The notes: a model not told the origin generated them from the letters alone. A stretch of 64,000 nucleotides of DNA from Bettongia penicillata ogilbyi (GCA_023548195.1 JAJHZJ010000419.1:2682273-2746272); one strand, 5' to 3'. Shown: positions 11,005 to 21,669, counted from the stretch's first letter. Numbers and translations are program-made.

Positions 11005-11516
11005 TACCTTACTCAGCAGCCCAATGGAAATCTACTTTCATCAACCCTTTAATGTTTTCTTTAAATGACACATCTTAAATTTAATAATTTATTGCAAATT
11101 TGTGGTTTTTTCCTGCATTGAAATTTTGATGATGTGATATTTCATGTAGTATCATATTATAACATCATTGAATGCACATATTCCTGAAAATGCATGATGG
11201 ACTTCCCAACATGAAATGTACTCACCTGCCAACACTTGCTTGTTAAGACCTGTTGGCAGACTTGACTACTGATCAGTTACTTATAACTTGCATTCTGTGT
11301 GTTTATTTGGAAAATAATGTGATCACTATGACTTAAATTTAGTTACACAATAGATGAAACATGTATGAATGAGTTTTCAAATTTTTCTCCTCTTCTTTAT
11401 GCTTCTGCCACCCCCTTATTTTTATTCAATGCCCTCCAATTGCACCTGAGGCTACTACTGCTCCCCCAGACTGTTCCAGCACCTCCCAGGAGATAGTATT
11501 GCTCACTTTGGAAACC
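11005..11516. mobile_element. hAT-like non-autonomous element, inverted relative to 18822-19472
   Basis: Its plus strand aligns to the minus strand of 18822-19472: TCTTAAATTTAATAATTTA, GAAATTTTGATGATGT, GCCAACACTTGCTTGTTAAG, GGAAAATAATGTGATCACTA, and a CTTTGGAAACCC end. One terminus (CTTTGGAAACC) survives. The other end lies next to a SINE. Confidence 0.7.
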
Positions 11517-11529
11517 CATATGTGCAGAC

Positions 11530-11655
11530 AGAGAGCTAGCCTCAAAGTTATGAAGACCTAGGTTCAAGTTCCACCTCTGACATTTATTGATTTCATCACC
11601 CCCAACAGGACAAGTCTCTTAACCCCTCAAAAGAGTGCCCCCCCAGGCAGCTCAC
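11530..11655 (+). mobile_element. THER1/MIR-like SINE, 5' part
   Basis: Sense head and body: GAAGACCTAGGTTCAAGTTC, CACCTCTGACATTTATTG, AAGTCTCTTAACCCCTC, then AGGCAGCTCACTCTAAA. The matching 3' part appears to resume at about 12098 after two later insertions. Confidence 0.6.
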
Positions 11656-11667
11656 TCTAAATTTCAG

Positions 11668-11875
11668 GTGAGTTCATAGGATCACTTCCCTAGAAGGAAC
11701 CTTGGAGACCATCAAGAAATTCCTTCATTTTACAATAAGAAAACTGTGGCCCAGAGAGGTTAACTGATTTTCCCAAGGTCAAACAGCTCACTCTGAACAG
11801 AAAACTCAGTCTGAAGTAGAATTGCCTGACTCCACATCCAGTGCCCTATCCACAATTCCATGCTGTCTCTCCATT
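11668..11875 (-). mobile_element. MIR-type SINE
   Basis: Antisense copy: GAAGGAACCTTGGAGACCAT, CTGTGGCCCAGAGAGGTTAA, AAGGTCAAACAGCTC, and CATCCAGTGCCCTATCCAC. Confidence 0.8.
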
Positions 11876-11876
11876 T

Positions 11877-12092
11877 GTTATTGTTCAGTCACTTCCATTG
11901 TATTCAGCTCCTCATAACCCCATTTGGGATTTTCTTGGCAAAGATACTAAAGTAGTTTGCCATTTGCTTTTCCAGTTCATTTTACAGATAAGGAAACTGA
12001 GGTAAATAGGATTAAATAGAGAACTCAAGAAGATGAGTCTTCTTGACTTCAGGGCTGCAAAGTTATGCACTGCACCATGTACCTGCCTCCTT
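11877..12092 (-). mobile_element. MAR1-type CORE-SINE, internally shortened
   Basis: Antisense: TTATTGTTCAGTCACTTCC, CATTTGGGATTTTCTTGGC, ACAGATAAGGAAACTGAGG, then a small deletion before GATGAGTCTTCTTGACTTC. Confidence 0.85.
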
Positions 12093-12097
12093 TCTCC

Positions 12098-12172
12098 ATT
12101 GGTTAGTCTTTATTGGTGAAGGGAATTTTGCCACTGGGAGTTCCCCAGGCACATAAAATCATAGCTCTAAAC
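12098..12172 (+). mobile_element. THER1/MIR-like SINE, 3' part
   Basis: ATTGGTGAAGGGAATTTTGC, a CACTGGGAGTTCCC block and AAAATCATAGCT match the tail order of the SINEs at 32370-32590 and 34500-34665. It probably continues the piece at 11530-11655. Confidence 0.5.
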
Positions 12173-12929
12173 AACTCCATCAAACACTACACAGAGTTTA
12201 GAAAGGACTAAATGAGATAGAAAATAGACTGTATAATGTTACCAGTAGCTAATACTAACATATATGGAAGAATCAATATCTCAAAGCTACCATCATGATA
12301 GTCTGGACAGTATTTTTAGTACCTGAGCTACCTCTATTCATTGGACACAGACAAATATTGTCTTAAGAACCATGACACTAGATGGAAACAACAGCTAATG
12401 TGAAGTCATCACCAATTGCCTTTTCATAGGCCTCTGATGTAGAGGAATAAACAGGTCCATGAAGTTGATTTTAACACTTTGTTATGCTTCAGATAGCCAT
12501 GTCCTTTCATCTCAACAAATGGCCAGAAATAACAACACCTTTAGGACTTTCATCACTTACAATTGAGCTGTTTTCCTTGGAATTAGAATCAAAAGTCATC
12601 CTTTGGCACATAACCCATATATAAGGAAAGTTAATCCCTTGAGAACCAGTGCCTTATTAACAAAAGGTATGGACATTCTTACAAATCTTCCCAGGCCCAG
12701 CAATGGATGGGAAAGATCCTCCCCAGTCACATTCAAATAGAGGGATTATACTTCTTGATTACACTAAAACAAAAACAGCAAAAGATCCTCTTTTACTTGC
12801 GATTACACCTCTGAATTTTATAAAACACTTTGTATGAATCTCTCTAGTTCACTTATATACAACTTTATCTTATAGTTATTTGTCAGGACTTCACTCCTGA
12901 CTCTTGAAACTTCCCCTGCCAAGTCCAAA
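12173..12929. other. Unassigned non-coding sequence
   Basis: No gene or repeat recognised. Confidence 0.4.
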
Positions 12930-12992
12930 TAAGTACCATGTTAGCACACCAGTTCTTAACACATAGTAGATGCTTAATAAATGGTTATTAAT
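12930..12992 (+). mobile_element. L2 LINE 3' terminus fragment
   Basis: ACACATAGTAGATGCTTAAT and AAATGGTTATTAATTGA are a typical L2 terminal sequence. Confidence 0.5.
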
Positions 12993-13300
12993 TGATCTCC
13001 CTCCCTGTCCTAGGTTCCTTTGATATGTTGCCTTCCCTCATTAGATGTAAGCTCCTTGATGGCAGGGAATATCTTTCTTTCTGCTTGTATGTATGCACAT
13101 ATGTGTGTGTATATATATACATATACATGCATACATATACACATATACATGCATATACACACATGTACATTTACATTTACACACAAATATACATATATGC
13201 ACATAGACATATATACATATACATACATACATACATATAAAATATACTTGGCACAGTTCCTGGCACACAGTAAGTGTTTAATAAATTCTTGTTGATTTGT
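12993..13300 (+). mobile_element. L2 LINE 3' end interrupted by a microsatellite
   Basis: The left part has CATTAGATGTAAGCTCCTTG and ATGGCAGGGAATATC. The right part has TTGGCACAGTTCCTGGCACA and CAGTAAGTGTTTAATAAA. The compound dinucleotide repeat at 13090-13248 sits between them. Confidence 0.8.
13090..13248. repeat. Compound (TG)n/(CA)n/(TA)n/(ATAC)n microsatellite
   Basis: Alternating purine-pyrimidine words run for about 160 bp and end in CATACATACATACATA. They generate spurious Tyr/Ile/His/Cys-rich ORFs in five frames. Confidence 0.9.
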
Positions 13301-13554
13301 AGAGATGTCATCTACTTCTTAACTAGACATTTTCCTTCCAGCTGCTCCAGCTCTGACTCTTCAGACTTTAATTCTATGGCTCAACTTCCTTTTCATAGAT
13401 ATTTTCCTCAGTATCTAGGACTTTCTCATCCTGAAACATCTCTCTGTCATTATCCTGGCCTCATTCTTCCATTGGAGAGTTCCCTCTACCCTCTTCCATT
13501 CAGGGGACACCCTTAGATCACCCATGCTTCATTCCCCTCCTGGCTGTGCTTTTG

Positions 13555-13762
13555 AATCTTAAGAATTTTCTGCCTTGCCCTAAACAGGTGCCTTCCTTCT
13601 GTGCCTCATCTCGTTCCTCGGCCTTTTCAGCTCCCTTTTATATGTTACCTCCCTCCATTAGAAGTCAGCCCCTTGTGGGGAGAGACTGCCTTACTTTTTG
13701 TCTATATTCATATACCAAGCACTTAGCACAGTTCCTGGCTCACAGTAAACAATTAATAAGTA
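13555..13762 (+). mobile_element. L2 LINE 3' end
   Basis: CCTCCCTCCATTAGAAGTCA, GGGGAGAGACTGCC, CTTAGCACAGTTCCTGGCTC and CAGTAAACAATTAATAAG follow the L2 3' end. The T/C-rich sequence before it (13301-13555) may be part of the same element but is too diverged to call. Confidence 0.7.
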
Positions 13763-13859
13763 ATAAGGTTTAATAAAATAAAATTAAGAAATGTCACCTT
13801 ACTCCCACTAGACTGTTTTATGAGGGCAACAGCTAAGTTTCTTGAACTTCTTCTGGTAC

Positions 13860-14437
13860 TGTAAAAGTAAGGACCCCAGCATATACCGGAGGACCTGCTA
13901 TCACAGGTTCTTAGATCTGCTTTCCTAAAGGGAAAGCAACTTTTGAGGGGTCAACAATAACTTTATGCAAATACATGCATCATTCATTTAGTTTATGGGA
14001 AAAAGTCAGCACCCTGAACTGCAGAGAAAATACAAACAGAGAAATAAAGACCAACAAACAGGGCTTCCAACTGTCTTACCATAAGCAATACATACATCAC
14101 AGATCAACAGACAGATCCACCTTTCTGACCATTACATACACACATAGTTACCAGAGAGAGAAGCACCAGTATCTGGGTTTTCCAAGCCATGGGGCTCCTT
14201 AGCGACTGCCCAGAGTGTCATCTGGCCAAACAAACACTTCCTGCGAGTAAGCCCCAAAGTAAAACCTCACCTCAGAATATTTATACACTTTTCAGAGAAG
14301 AGGGCATCACAGCCCTTGAGAACTAGTGCTTCATTAGAAATTAACTAGAAGTATGGGCCTCCCCTAATCAAGCTTCTCTTAATGGGCAGGCCCATCAGTG
14401 GGTGGGGAAGATCTTTAACTCTTTAATTAACATTACA
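13860..14437 (-). mobile_element. Solo LTR, family A (complete copy)
   Basis: 578 bp with TG...CA ends. The plus strand begins TGTAAAAG at 13860 and ends CATTACA at 14437, so the LTR reads TGTAATG...TTTTACA on the minus strand. The flanks GGTAC (13855-13859) and GATAC (14438-14442) resemble a 5-bp target duplication with one mismatch. A TATAAATA box lies at 14278-14285. Related copies are at 4607-4800 and 52166-52622. No gag, pol or env is adjacent, which suggests a solo LTR. Confidence 0.7.
14278..14285 (-). promoter_or_regulatory. TATA box of LTR family A
   Basis: TATAAATA on the minus strand within GTGTATAAATATTC. The 52166-52622 copy has the same GTGTATAAATA word at the corresponding place, so the site is conserved between copies. 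Confidence 0.55.
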
Positions 14438-14460
14438 GATACCTAGGCAAGTACCTTCAG

Positions 14461-14708
14461 CAACTAGATGGTACAGTAGATAGAGCTCTGGGCCTAGAGT
14501 CAGAAAGATCTGAGTTCAAATTCAGCCTCATATCCCTACTATGTGACCTTAAGCTAGTCATTTAAACTAGTCTCTCAGTTTCCTCAACTGTAAAATGGGA
14601 ATCTACCTCCAAAGATCACTATGACAGTCAAAAGAGATAGTATTTGTAAAGTGCTTAGCACAATGCCTGCCACAAAGTAGAAGCTATAGAAATGCTAACT
14701 GTTATTGC
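14461..14708 (+). mobile_element. MIR-type SINE with MIR 3' end
   Basis: Sense: AGTAGATAGAGCTCTGGGCC, GATCTGAGTTCAAATTCAGC, CAGTTTCCTCAACTGTAAAA, TTTGTAAAGTGCTTAGCACA, and a terminal TGCTAACTGTTATTG. Confidence 0.85.
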
Positions 14709-14904
14709 TAAGGTGGTGGTTATCATGTTATTAATTGTTGTCTTGTCTTGTATTATCACTATTTGATGTCATTGATAAATGTTTAAGGAATGGAATGGGA
14801 GTAAACTGAGTTTTTTAATAGATGGACAAAAGTATGTATAAATGCAAAAAGTATGTACAAATGCAAAAAAGGATATCATTGCAAAAAAGGAAATTTTTTG
14901 AACA

Positions 14905-16085
14905 ATCTAATTCATACAATCATAGCATCTCAGAATTCAAAGGCTCTATTGAGACCATCTAGTCTTAGATGTAGCTAAACAGCAATTCCCTGAACAATAT
15001 CCTGACAATCTTTCTTTGACTACTTCCAGCAAGAGATAATCCACCATCTCTCAAAATGAGCCATACCACTTTTAGACATCTCTAATCATTAGGAAGCTTT
15101 ATTTGTTTGATTTTTTTCCTTTTACCAAGTCAAAATCACTGTCCCCTTTCACTCATTGCTTCTATATCTACTCTCTACAGTGAAACAAAATAAATTTAAT
15201 CTCAGTTTGATACGACAGTCCTTAAAATGTTGTTCAGTCATGTTTCAGTTGTGTCTAACTCTTCATGACCCCTTTTGGGGTTTTCTTGGCAAAGATACTA
15301 GAGTGGCTTTCCGTTTCCTTTTCCAGTTCATTTGAAATATGAGGAAACTGAGACAGAGTTAAATGATTTACCCAGGCAACACAGCTAGTAAGTGTTTGAG
15401 GCCAGATTTGAACTCGGGAAAATGAGATTTCCTGACTACAGACCCGGCATTGTATTCACTATGCCACCTAGCTGTGCTCTTAAAATAGCTATCTTTAAAA
15501 TACTTGACAATGCCCACATTTTCCCTAGGTTTTCTTTTCTCATTCTAAACATGCCCAATTTTTTCAATCAGATGGCATGGTCTACATGCCCATCTCCATC
15601 TAAGTTGTACCTTTTCATAGCGTTCCAGTCTGTCAATGTCTCTTCTAAAATGTATTAATGAGAACTGAACCTTAATTCTAGATATGACCTGAGTAGAGTA
15701 AAATACGAGACTACCACTTTCCTAGTCCTAGACATGATGTATGTATTAATGCATTCTGAACATACACTTTTTACTGTTGTGTCACACTGTTGATTTTATA
15801 TTGCAATGACATTATATTACAACTGTCGCATCTTTTTCATGCAACCTGCTCTCTCACCACACCTTGGCCCTCCCATGCTGGTGGTTTTGATTTTTAACTC
15901 ATATAACTCATATAAGTCTTTATATATATCGATATAATATTTCATCTTATTGGAATCAAACTAGTTTTAATCTATTGAGATATTTTTAGATCCTGCTTCT
16001 GTGATTTGTTTTGTGTCATTTGCAAATTTGACAGGCAGATAATCAATGTCTTCATTCAAATATATAAGCATATACTGATACCTTG
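14905..16085 (-). mobile_element. CR1/L3 LINE 3' region, split by a SINE
   Basis: The 3' end is at the left. CATAGCATCTCAGAATTCAA, GAGACCATCTAGTC and CCACTTTTAGACATCTCTAA are the antisense CR1 3' end. After the SINE, ATGGCATGGTCTACATGCCC, CAATGTCTCTTCTAAAATGT, GAACTGAACCTTAATTCTAG and TGTCACACTGTTGATT continue in order. It is non-coding and heavily diverged. Confidence 0.75.
15229..15478 (-). mobile_element. MAR1-type CORE-SINE inserted in CR1/L3
   Basis: Antisense full-length copy flanked by CTTAAAAT at 15221-15228 and 15479-15486, a plausible 8-bp or longer target duplication. It divides the CR1/L3 copy, so it is younger. Confidence 0.9.
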
Positions 16086-16384
16086 GAACTGAGGACAAGT
16101 TAAAGCACTATGTGGAAATCATACAAGGGCATAAAATGAAGGATGTTTGTAGAAGTTAGAGAATAGTATCACAAAAGAGTCATTTAAGGCAATGATTTAT
16201 ACACCTGTAGGTTTTTGCAGCTCCATTGTCCAAGTACACATGACCATATAGTTCAGAAATATGAGGCAGGAGGAGGAGAGTTGATGGAAAATGCCATTGG
16301 TGAATCTTGACTTTTTCCAGAAGACAAGGAAGCTTAAAATCTTAATAGGTGATAAATTTTGTAAAATTGCTTAAAGTTGACATG

Positions 16385-16555
16385 GTGTTTTACATAACTT
16401 TTCTCATTTAATCTTCATAATAAACCCTATTACGTACTTAGATAAAGCAAATATTTTTCTCCTTTTGCAAATAAAGCAACTTAGGCTGCGAGATATTAAA
16501 TGACTTGCCAAGGGTCATACAGAAAGTACCAGGGGAAAGATCTGAAAGGTCTCCT
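16385..16555 (-). mobile_element. MIR-type SINE
   Basis: TCTCATTTAATCTTCATAAT, AAATAAAGCAACTTAGGC, and GACTTGCCAAGGGTCATACA mark an antisense MIR. Confidence 0.75.
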
Positions 16556-18206
16556 AGATCTAAGCAGAGCCACAATTAGCAATTCAGACATCCTAAATAA
16601 GCCTCCTCAAATTCATAAGAGGCCCCTTAAAATCAGTTTTTTGAGAAAAATTCATTGGAGAAAGGGGAAACCTTACATAAGAACCTTGAACTTCAAGAGG
16701 CAAGACCTTATTATGGAGAGCTCCTGGGACATTGCCCTGTAGGAAAACAAGACAGAAAACACTGGTGTCAGGATCTTATCCTGGAGTGCCTATCTAGATT
16801 ATCATGACAAGGAGCCATGACTGGCACTGGACCAGACCAGGCAGCCATGGAGAGGAAGTTATCTGATAGCTTTGTATTTTAACTAATTGGTTTATTTTTT
16901 GCCTAGGAACTAAATTTAGTGGTTTATTCCCCTTAAAAAATTCCAACTCTGCCAGCACCTTCTAAATTTCAGTACCCTAAATTTAAGTTCCTAGGGGTAA
17001 AGTTGTAATGATCCCTACCCAATTCTTTATTCTATCTCCCTTACTTCACGTTGACTTTTGAAAATCATTCAAAGAAGAACAGAAACTTCACTGACCAAAT
17101 TAAATGACTTAAATTCATAAAGGTATCTAATCTAATAGATATGATAAGGGATCACAGAAAAATTTGACATTTGATTTCTAATTAGTCCTAGTACATAACT
17201 ATTACTTAAGTGACAATTTTGTACAATTAATATCTCATTTTGTAAAGATGACAAAATTTTAAAAGTTATCTTTTTCTCTTTTTTTTAGTTTTTTGTGTGA
17301 ACTTCCTTGATAGTTTACTTTGACATAGGACTTTGACTTTGATCAGGAATCTACAGAAGTCTCTTTGTAGTCCATTGTCTGTGAACCTACAATCCCAACC
17401 TTGAAAAGAAAACGTGGCCAATGAGGGGTCAAAAGGCCTGGGCTATAACTAACTTTTTCTAAGTTTGTTTGAAAGAGATTTTTGTCTTATTTTTAACCTC
17501 TGTTTCACTAGGGTGCCTTTGAATGAATCATGTCTACATGTGGGGAGGAACTGATTGGAGGATATTCCTTGAATACAAATTTTGAAAATCAGTGGTGACT
17601 TCAGGAACAGGAAAAAATAGGCATATTGCTTTCTACCAAATACGATTAGGCAGAGGTTTTCATCTCAGTACAGACTCAGCTAATTATCTACATGCATAGT
17701 GTTCCCTGCTAGCCTCTAGAGAAAAACACACTCTGGTTCACTTCCTCCTCTGTACCTGTTAGTGGTCAAGTGATACACCTCAATTACAATCAAAGTTAAA
17801 AGAGAAAATACCAGGTAAAAAACTTTACAAACTCAAATTTAGAAATAAATCCACTTGACCTACTATAAACATTCACCAATAGCTATGAGGTTCCCTCAGG
17901 ATGCTTTATTTCTTTTTTCCCTGGAATAAAGAAGTCACTTCACCAATTACTTTGCTTTAGACATTTTGTCCCAAATGACAAATCATTTTTGGTCATTTTT
18001 GACTATTGATAAAAGTAAATATAGCCCATGGTTAAATATAAACATAGATTGTATGTCTGTATATGTGTGTGTGCATGTAATTTCTTGGTTGGTGCATTGG
18101 TGTAATTTCTTGCCCACATCAGTATCCTAATCAAATGCCTGGTGGTAATATGGAACCCTAGGATTTCCAAGGCTCTGTCAGAAAGTACCAAATATTTCTC
18201 TCTCTC
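16556..18206. other. Unassigned non-coding sequence
   Basis: No gene recognised. A 41-bp stretch at 17284-17324 is about 90% identical (37/41) to 18213-18253. The ORF at 16500-16742 starts inside a MIR and is not supported. Confidence 0.45.
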
Positions 18207-18214
18207 TTTCTTTT

Positions 18215-18660
18215 TAGTTTTATGTTTGAACCTCCTTGATAGTTCACTTTGACCCAGACTTTCTAACATTAGGGGGAAAATCTCATGAAGATGAAAGAAA
18301 TTGTCTAAAGAGATCATTATGGATGCAAAGGAAACTCATTGACATGTACATAAGATGGAAGGAAGGACAGATAACAAAAGATGAGTATGAAAGTATAGCA
18401 TGGACCCATAAGAATAACATCAAGAGTTCTGGAGTTGAGATTGGTGAGAAAAACAAAAAGATATTGTTATTTTTAATTTTTATTTTGTTGTGAGTTTTTG
18501 GCTATATTGGGTAAAAAGAAAGAAACAAAGAAGGAATAGGACCACTGCTTGGGATAGTGGATGATGGAGAAGTGGAGGTGCTCTATTTATAATGTATTTC
18601 CTTTTCTTCAAAGGAAAACTCTTTTTGGACTAGAAAGAACAGAACAAAGCTGATTGATAG
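18215..18660 (+). pseudogene. CR1/L3 LINE ORF2, linker between endonuclease and RT (block 1 of 3)
   Basis: The frame from 18236 reads RWKEGQITKDEYESIAW, which resembles the CR1-type linker consensus (WKxGQATxEEYxxxxR). A second frame from about 18518 reads KEGIGPLLG, resembling the following GPLL segment. The two are not in one open frame, so it is a pseudogene. Block 2 begins at about 19655 after a hAT insertion, and block 3 at about 22545. Confidence 0.6.
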
Positions 18661-18682
18661 GGAATAAACAACTAACAAAAAG

Positions 18683-18723
18683 GGTGTATATGTGTGTGTG
18701 CGTGTGTGTGTATGAATGTGTGT
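18683..18723. repeat. Interrupted (TG)n microsatellite
   Basis: GTGTATATGTGTGTGTGCGT-type sequence of about 40 bp. Confidence 0.8.
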
Positions 18724-18821
18724 TTGGAGGGAGATAGAAGGAGGACTAGAGAGGGTTGGTTCCAGTCTTTGATTTCATTTGTGGAGAGATTTCTCAATGT
18801 GGAAACATTTCCCTTCCAGTC

Positions 18822-19472
18822 CAGAGGTTCCCAAAGAGGGCATTACCACCCCTTGGGGGGAGGAGGGCATGCTGGAACACTGGAGGAAGGGCATAGTAGC
18901 CTTGGGTACAATTGGAGGACGTTGGATAAAAATAAGGGGATGGTGGAAGCATAAGGAAAGAAAAAAAGATAACAAAATTTTGAAAAAAAATTTATATGTT
19001 ACATCTGTTGCCTAACAGAGTTAAAGTCATAGTGATTACATTATTTTCCAAAAAAACCCACATAGACACAAAATCCAAGTTGTCAGTGGTCAAGTCCACC
19101 AACAGGTCTTAACAAGCAAGTGTTGGCAAATAATCATGTCGCACATTGTTGAGAAGTACAGCATCTATTTCCATGAATATGTATGTGTAATGAATTGTTT
19201 ACAATATGATACTATATGATTACATGATACTATATGATATTACATCATCAAAATTTCAATGAGGGAAAAAACTCACAAATATAGAGTAAATTATTAAATT
19301 TAAGATGCATCATTTTTTAAATATATATATATATATACATATATATATTTTAAATGACACAAAGTTAAAAAAAAGCATTAAAGGGTTAAGAAAAAGTAGT
19401 AGATTTCCAAGGAGGCACTGAGTAATTTTTTTTTTCAGAGGGTGGTAGGCCAAACAAGTTTGGGAACCTCTG
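18822..19472. mobile_element. hAT-like non-autonomous DNA transposon
   Basis: 651 bp with perfect 14-bp terminal inverted repeats: CAGAGGTTCCCAAA at 18822-18835 and TTTGGGAACCTCTG at 19459-19472. There is no transposase. The flanking 8-mers do not match, so the target duplication has decayed. A second, inverted copy is at 11005-11516. It interrupts the CR1/L3 LINE. Confidence 0.85.
19319..19350. repeat. (AT)n tract
   Basis: AAATATATATATATATATAC-type sequence inside the hAT element. The 11.0-kb copy lacks it, so it expanded after the copies separated. Confidence 0.85.
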
Positions 19473-19654
19473 CCATATACCAACTGGCAGTTCCCATTAC
19501 TTAAAATCCCAGAAAGTTGCCTGTGATATAAAGAGGTTGAATGACTTGTTTCATGATCACACAATCAGTCTATGTCACAGGGAGAATTTGAATAAAGATT
19601 GTCCTGACTCCAAGACCAGCCCTCTATCTACTATTAAACAATAGTATGAGATGC

Positions 19655-19935
19655 TTCCTGGAGTCTCTGTCAGTGATCATGGAAAGAATATGGAGAATGG
19701 GAGAGATACCACAGGACTGGAAAAGGGTCAATGTCTTGACTTTCAAAAATGGAGTCAGCAAGTTATAGACCAGTGAGTTTGACCTCCATTCCCAGAAAAA
19801 TTTTAGAATGTATCATTAAAGGGATTGATAGTGAATTTTTAAAAAAGGAAGTAGTGATCATGAATTGCCTATTTGGCATCATCCAGAAAAAGAAATGCCC
19901 CAGAAACCTCATTTCCTTTTCAACAAGAATATGAA
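19655..19935 (+). pseudogene. CR1/L3 LINE ORF2, N-terminal reverse transcriptase (block 2 of 3)
   Basis: The frame from 19749 reads SYRPVSLTSIPRKILECIIK, the conserved RT segment (xYRPVSLTSxxGKxLExII), then NLISFSTRI, matching the NLISFYxxV segment. Upstream GEIPQDWK-like sequence at about 19705 lies in another frame. The next expected segment (DFSKAFD) appears at about 22555, so the LINE continues across a 2.6-kb interruption. Confidence 0.75.
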
Positions 19936-20585
19936 ACTAAGAGATCAGAGGAATGCTACAGATTAAGAGTTTGCTTATAACAACCCCTGACCCAAACCTA
20001 GGAATGTAAATTTATCCTGGCCATGTTCAAACTTAGAAACTTTTCACACAAATACTTTTTACCTTTGGCCAGGATTTTCCAAGACCATGAGAATTTAATC
20101 AAGTGTAAGCCTCCACAAAAAGGAGGAAAGATTTTTAGCCTCTGATTTAAGTATTTGAGCTAATAATACATGCATGGGATGCAGGATAGACTTCATTTAA
20201 ATGAAAACACAAAATAACGCAGAACACAAAAGTCTCACATTTGAACCCATAGACCATCAAGAACACACTTTCTATCTCATTTATGGGCCTCTACCTCCCG
20301 TAGGAAACTCTACAATTATCCAGAGTTATAATACTGCCCTAGTTCTAGACACACACATACACATACAGGAAAAAGAAATACACTCAGAGTTACTAGAGAA
20401 TTTATCCTTCTTTCAGTGAGGGCCACATCCAAGTGACCTTTCCAGTTATTTCTGGATTTATATCACTGCCTGTGTTTAAATAAAAAAACCCAACAACACA
20501 TAGATCCAAGTTAAGAAAATCATTCCATGTTACTAGAGAGTAAATGTTCCTTCTGGTGAGCCCACCCTACCAAGGGTCTATAAGC
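19936..20585. other. Unassigned sequence inside the interrupted CR1/L3
   Basis: No family recognised. It contains TTTGGCCAGGATTTTCC and a short CA-rich word (ACACACACATACACATACAG). The ORF at 20201-20419 has no recognisable domain. Confidence 0.4.
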
Positions 20586-20743
20586 ACTCAAAGTATTGTC
20601 TGGGCACCCTTTGAGATCTCCAAGACACTTTTAAGAAGTCTGTGAGGTAAAAAATATTTTTGAAAATATGCTAAGCCATTCATTTTAATTTCTAATATTG
20701 TAAATATCAGTAGACAAAACCCATATAAGCCAAATCTGCTTAA
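20586..20743 (+). mobile_element. hAT-like element, left part
   Basis: CTCAAAGTATTGTCTGGGCA, CTTTGAGATCTCCAAGAC, and TAAATATCAGTAGACAAAAC match the family at 42855-43323. It continues at 21274 after an L1 insertion. Confidence 0.65.
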
Positions 20744-20754
20744 GATTCTCATAA

Positions 20755-21262
20755 ATTTTTTTAAATTAATTTGTTTTCAGCTTTCAACAATCCCTTCCAT
20801 AAGTCTTAAATTTTCTCCCCTTCCTTCCCCACCTCACTCCCTGAGACAACATGCAGTCTTATATGGGTTCTACACATACATTCTTATTAAACACATTTTT
20901 GCATCAGTCATGTTGCAAAGAAGAATTAAAATGAATAGGAGAATCCCTGAGAAAAACCAAAACAAAACAGAACACAAGAAGAAATAGTCTGTTTCATTCT
21001 ACATTCTGATTCCATAGTTCTTTCTCTGGATGTGGATGGAATTTTGCCTCAATATTCCTTTGGGAATATTTTAAGTCCTTGCATTGCCGTGAAGGGCTAA
21101 GTCTATCACAAACAGTCCTTATACACTGTGGCTATTACTGTGTACAATGTTCTCCTGGCTCTGTTCATTTCACTCAACATCAGTTGATATAAGTCCTTCC
21201 AGGAATGGGTGAACAAGTTGTGGTATATGAATGTGATGGAATACTATTGTGCTATAAGAAGT
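20755..21262 (-). mobile_element. L1 3'UTR insertion with inverted 5' segment
   Basis: 20755 to about 21203 is antisense marsupial L1 3'UTR: CATAGTTCTTTCTCTGGATG, TGTGTACAATGTTCTCCTGG, CACTCAACATCAGTTGATAT. About 21206-21262 is sense: GAACAAGTTGTGGTATATGA, AATACTATTGTGCTATAAGA. The flip at about 21203 has the structure left by twin priming. The flanks GATTCTCATAA (20744-20754) and GATCCTCAATG (21263-21273) form an imperfect target duplication. Confidence 0.75.
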
Positions 21263-21273
21263 GATCCTCAATG

Positions 21274-21323
21274 ATTTTTAAGAATATAAAGGGTCCTAAG
21301 ACCAACAAGTATGAGAACTACTC
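21274..21323 (+). mobile_element. hAT-like element, right part
   Basis: TTTTTAAGAATATAAAGGGT, CCTAAGACCAACAAG, ATGAGAACTACTC: the right end of the element begun at 20586. It ends close to the GAGAACCACTG terminus of the family. Confidence 0.65.
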
Positions 21324-21669
21324 TTCTAGACCTAAGAACCACTCCTCTCAATGTACTACCATGGTTGTGGTATCTACCAAAGGGCAAAGAACTTGGGATC
21401 AACAGAGATTAATCTCCTTCTCCCCCACATCTCATAATCTGCATAACTGTTTCACTGAAGATCAAAATCTGAGTTATCACATCATACCTGTCTCTTGGAG
21501 TTCCTTAACTTCTTAGCTCTGACCCCAGCTCCTCCATTGACCTAGAACTTGGACCCATAACTCATTACTGTCTGGGAATTGTTTCTATATGTTCAGTCGT
21601 GTTGATCTTCAACTCCCCCAGCTTTTTCAGTTACTTTGAGACTGCTTCTGTTTAATATCTCTGTGTTGA

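Noticed and set aside
12988..13295. Overlapping ORFs rich in Tyr, Ile, His and Cys
   Set aside because: They are products of the compound TG/CA/TA microsatellite, open in five frames at once.
14461..14560. tRNA gene suggested by A/B-box-like words at SINE heads (here and in other SINEs)
   Set aside because: The A/B-box-like words belong to tRNA-derived SINE promoters. No cloverleaf with paired acceptor stem is present.
21271..21516. Retroviral gag ORF next to the LTR with PBS
   Set aside because: It lies on the strand opposite to the LTR and begins inside hAT/L1 sequence, with no gag-like motif.
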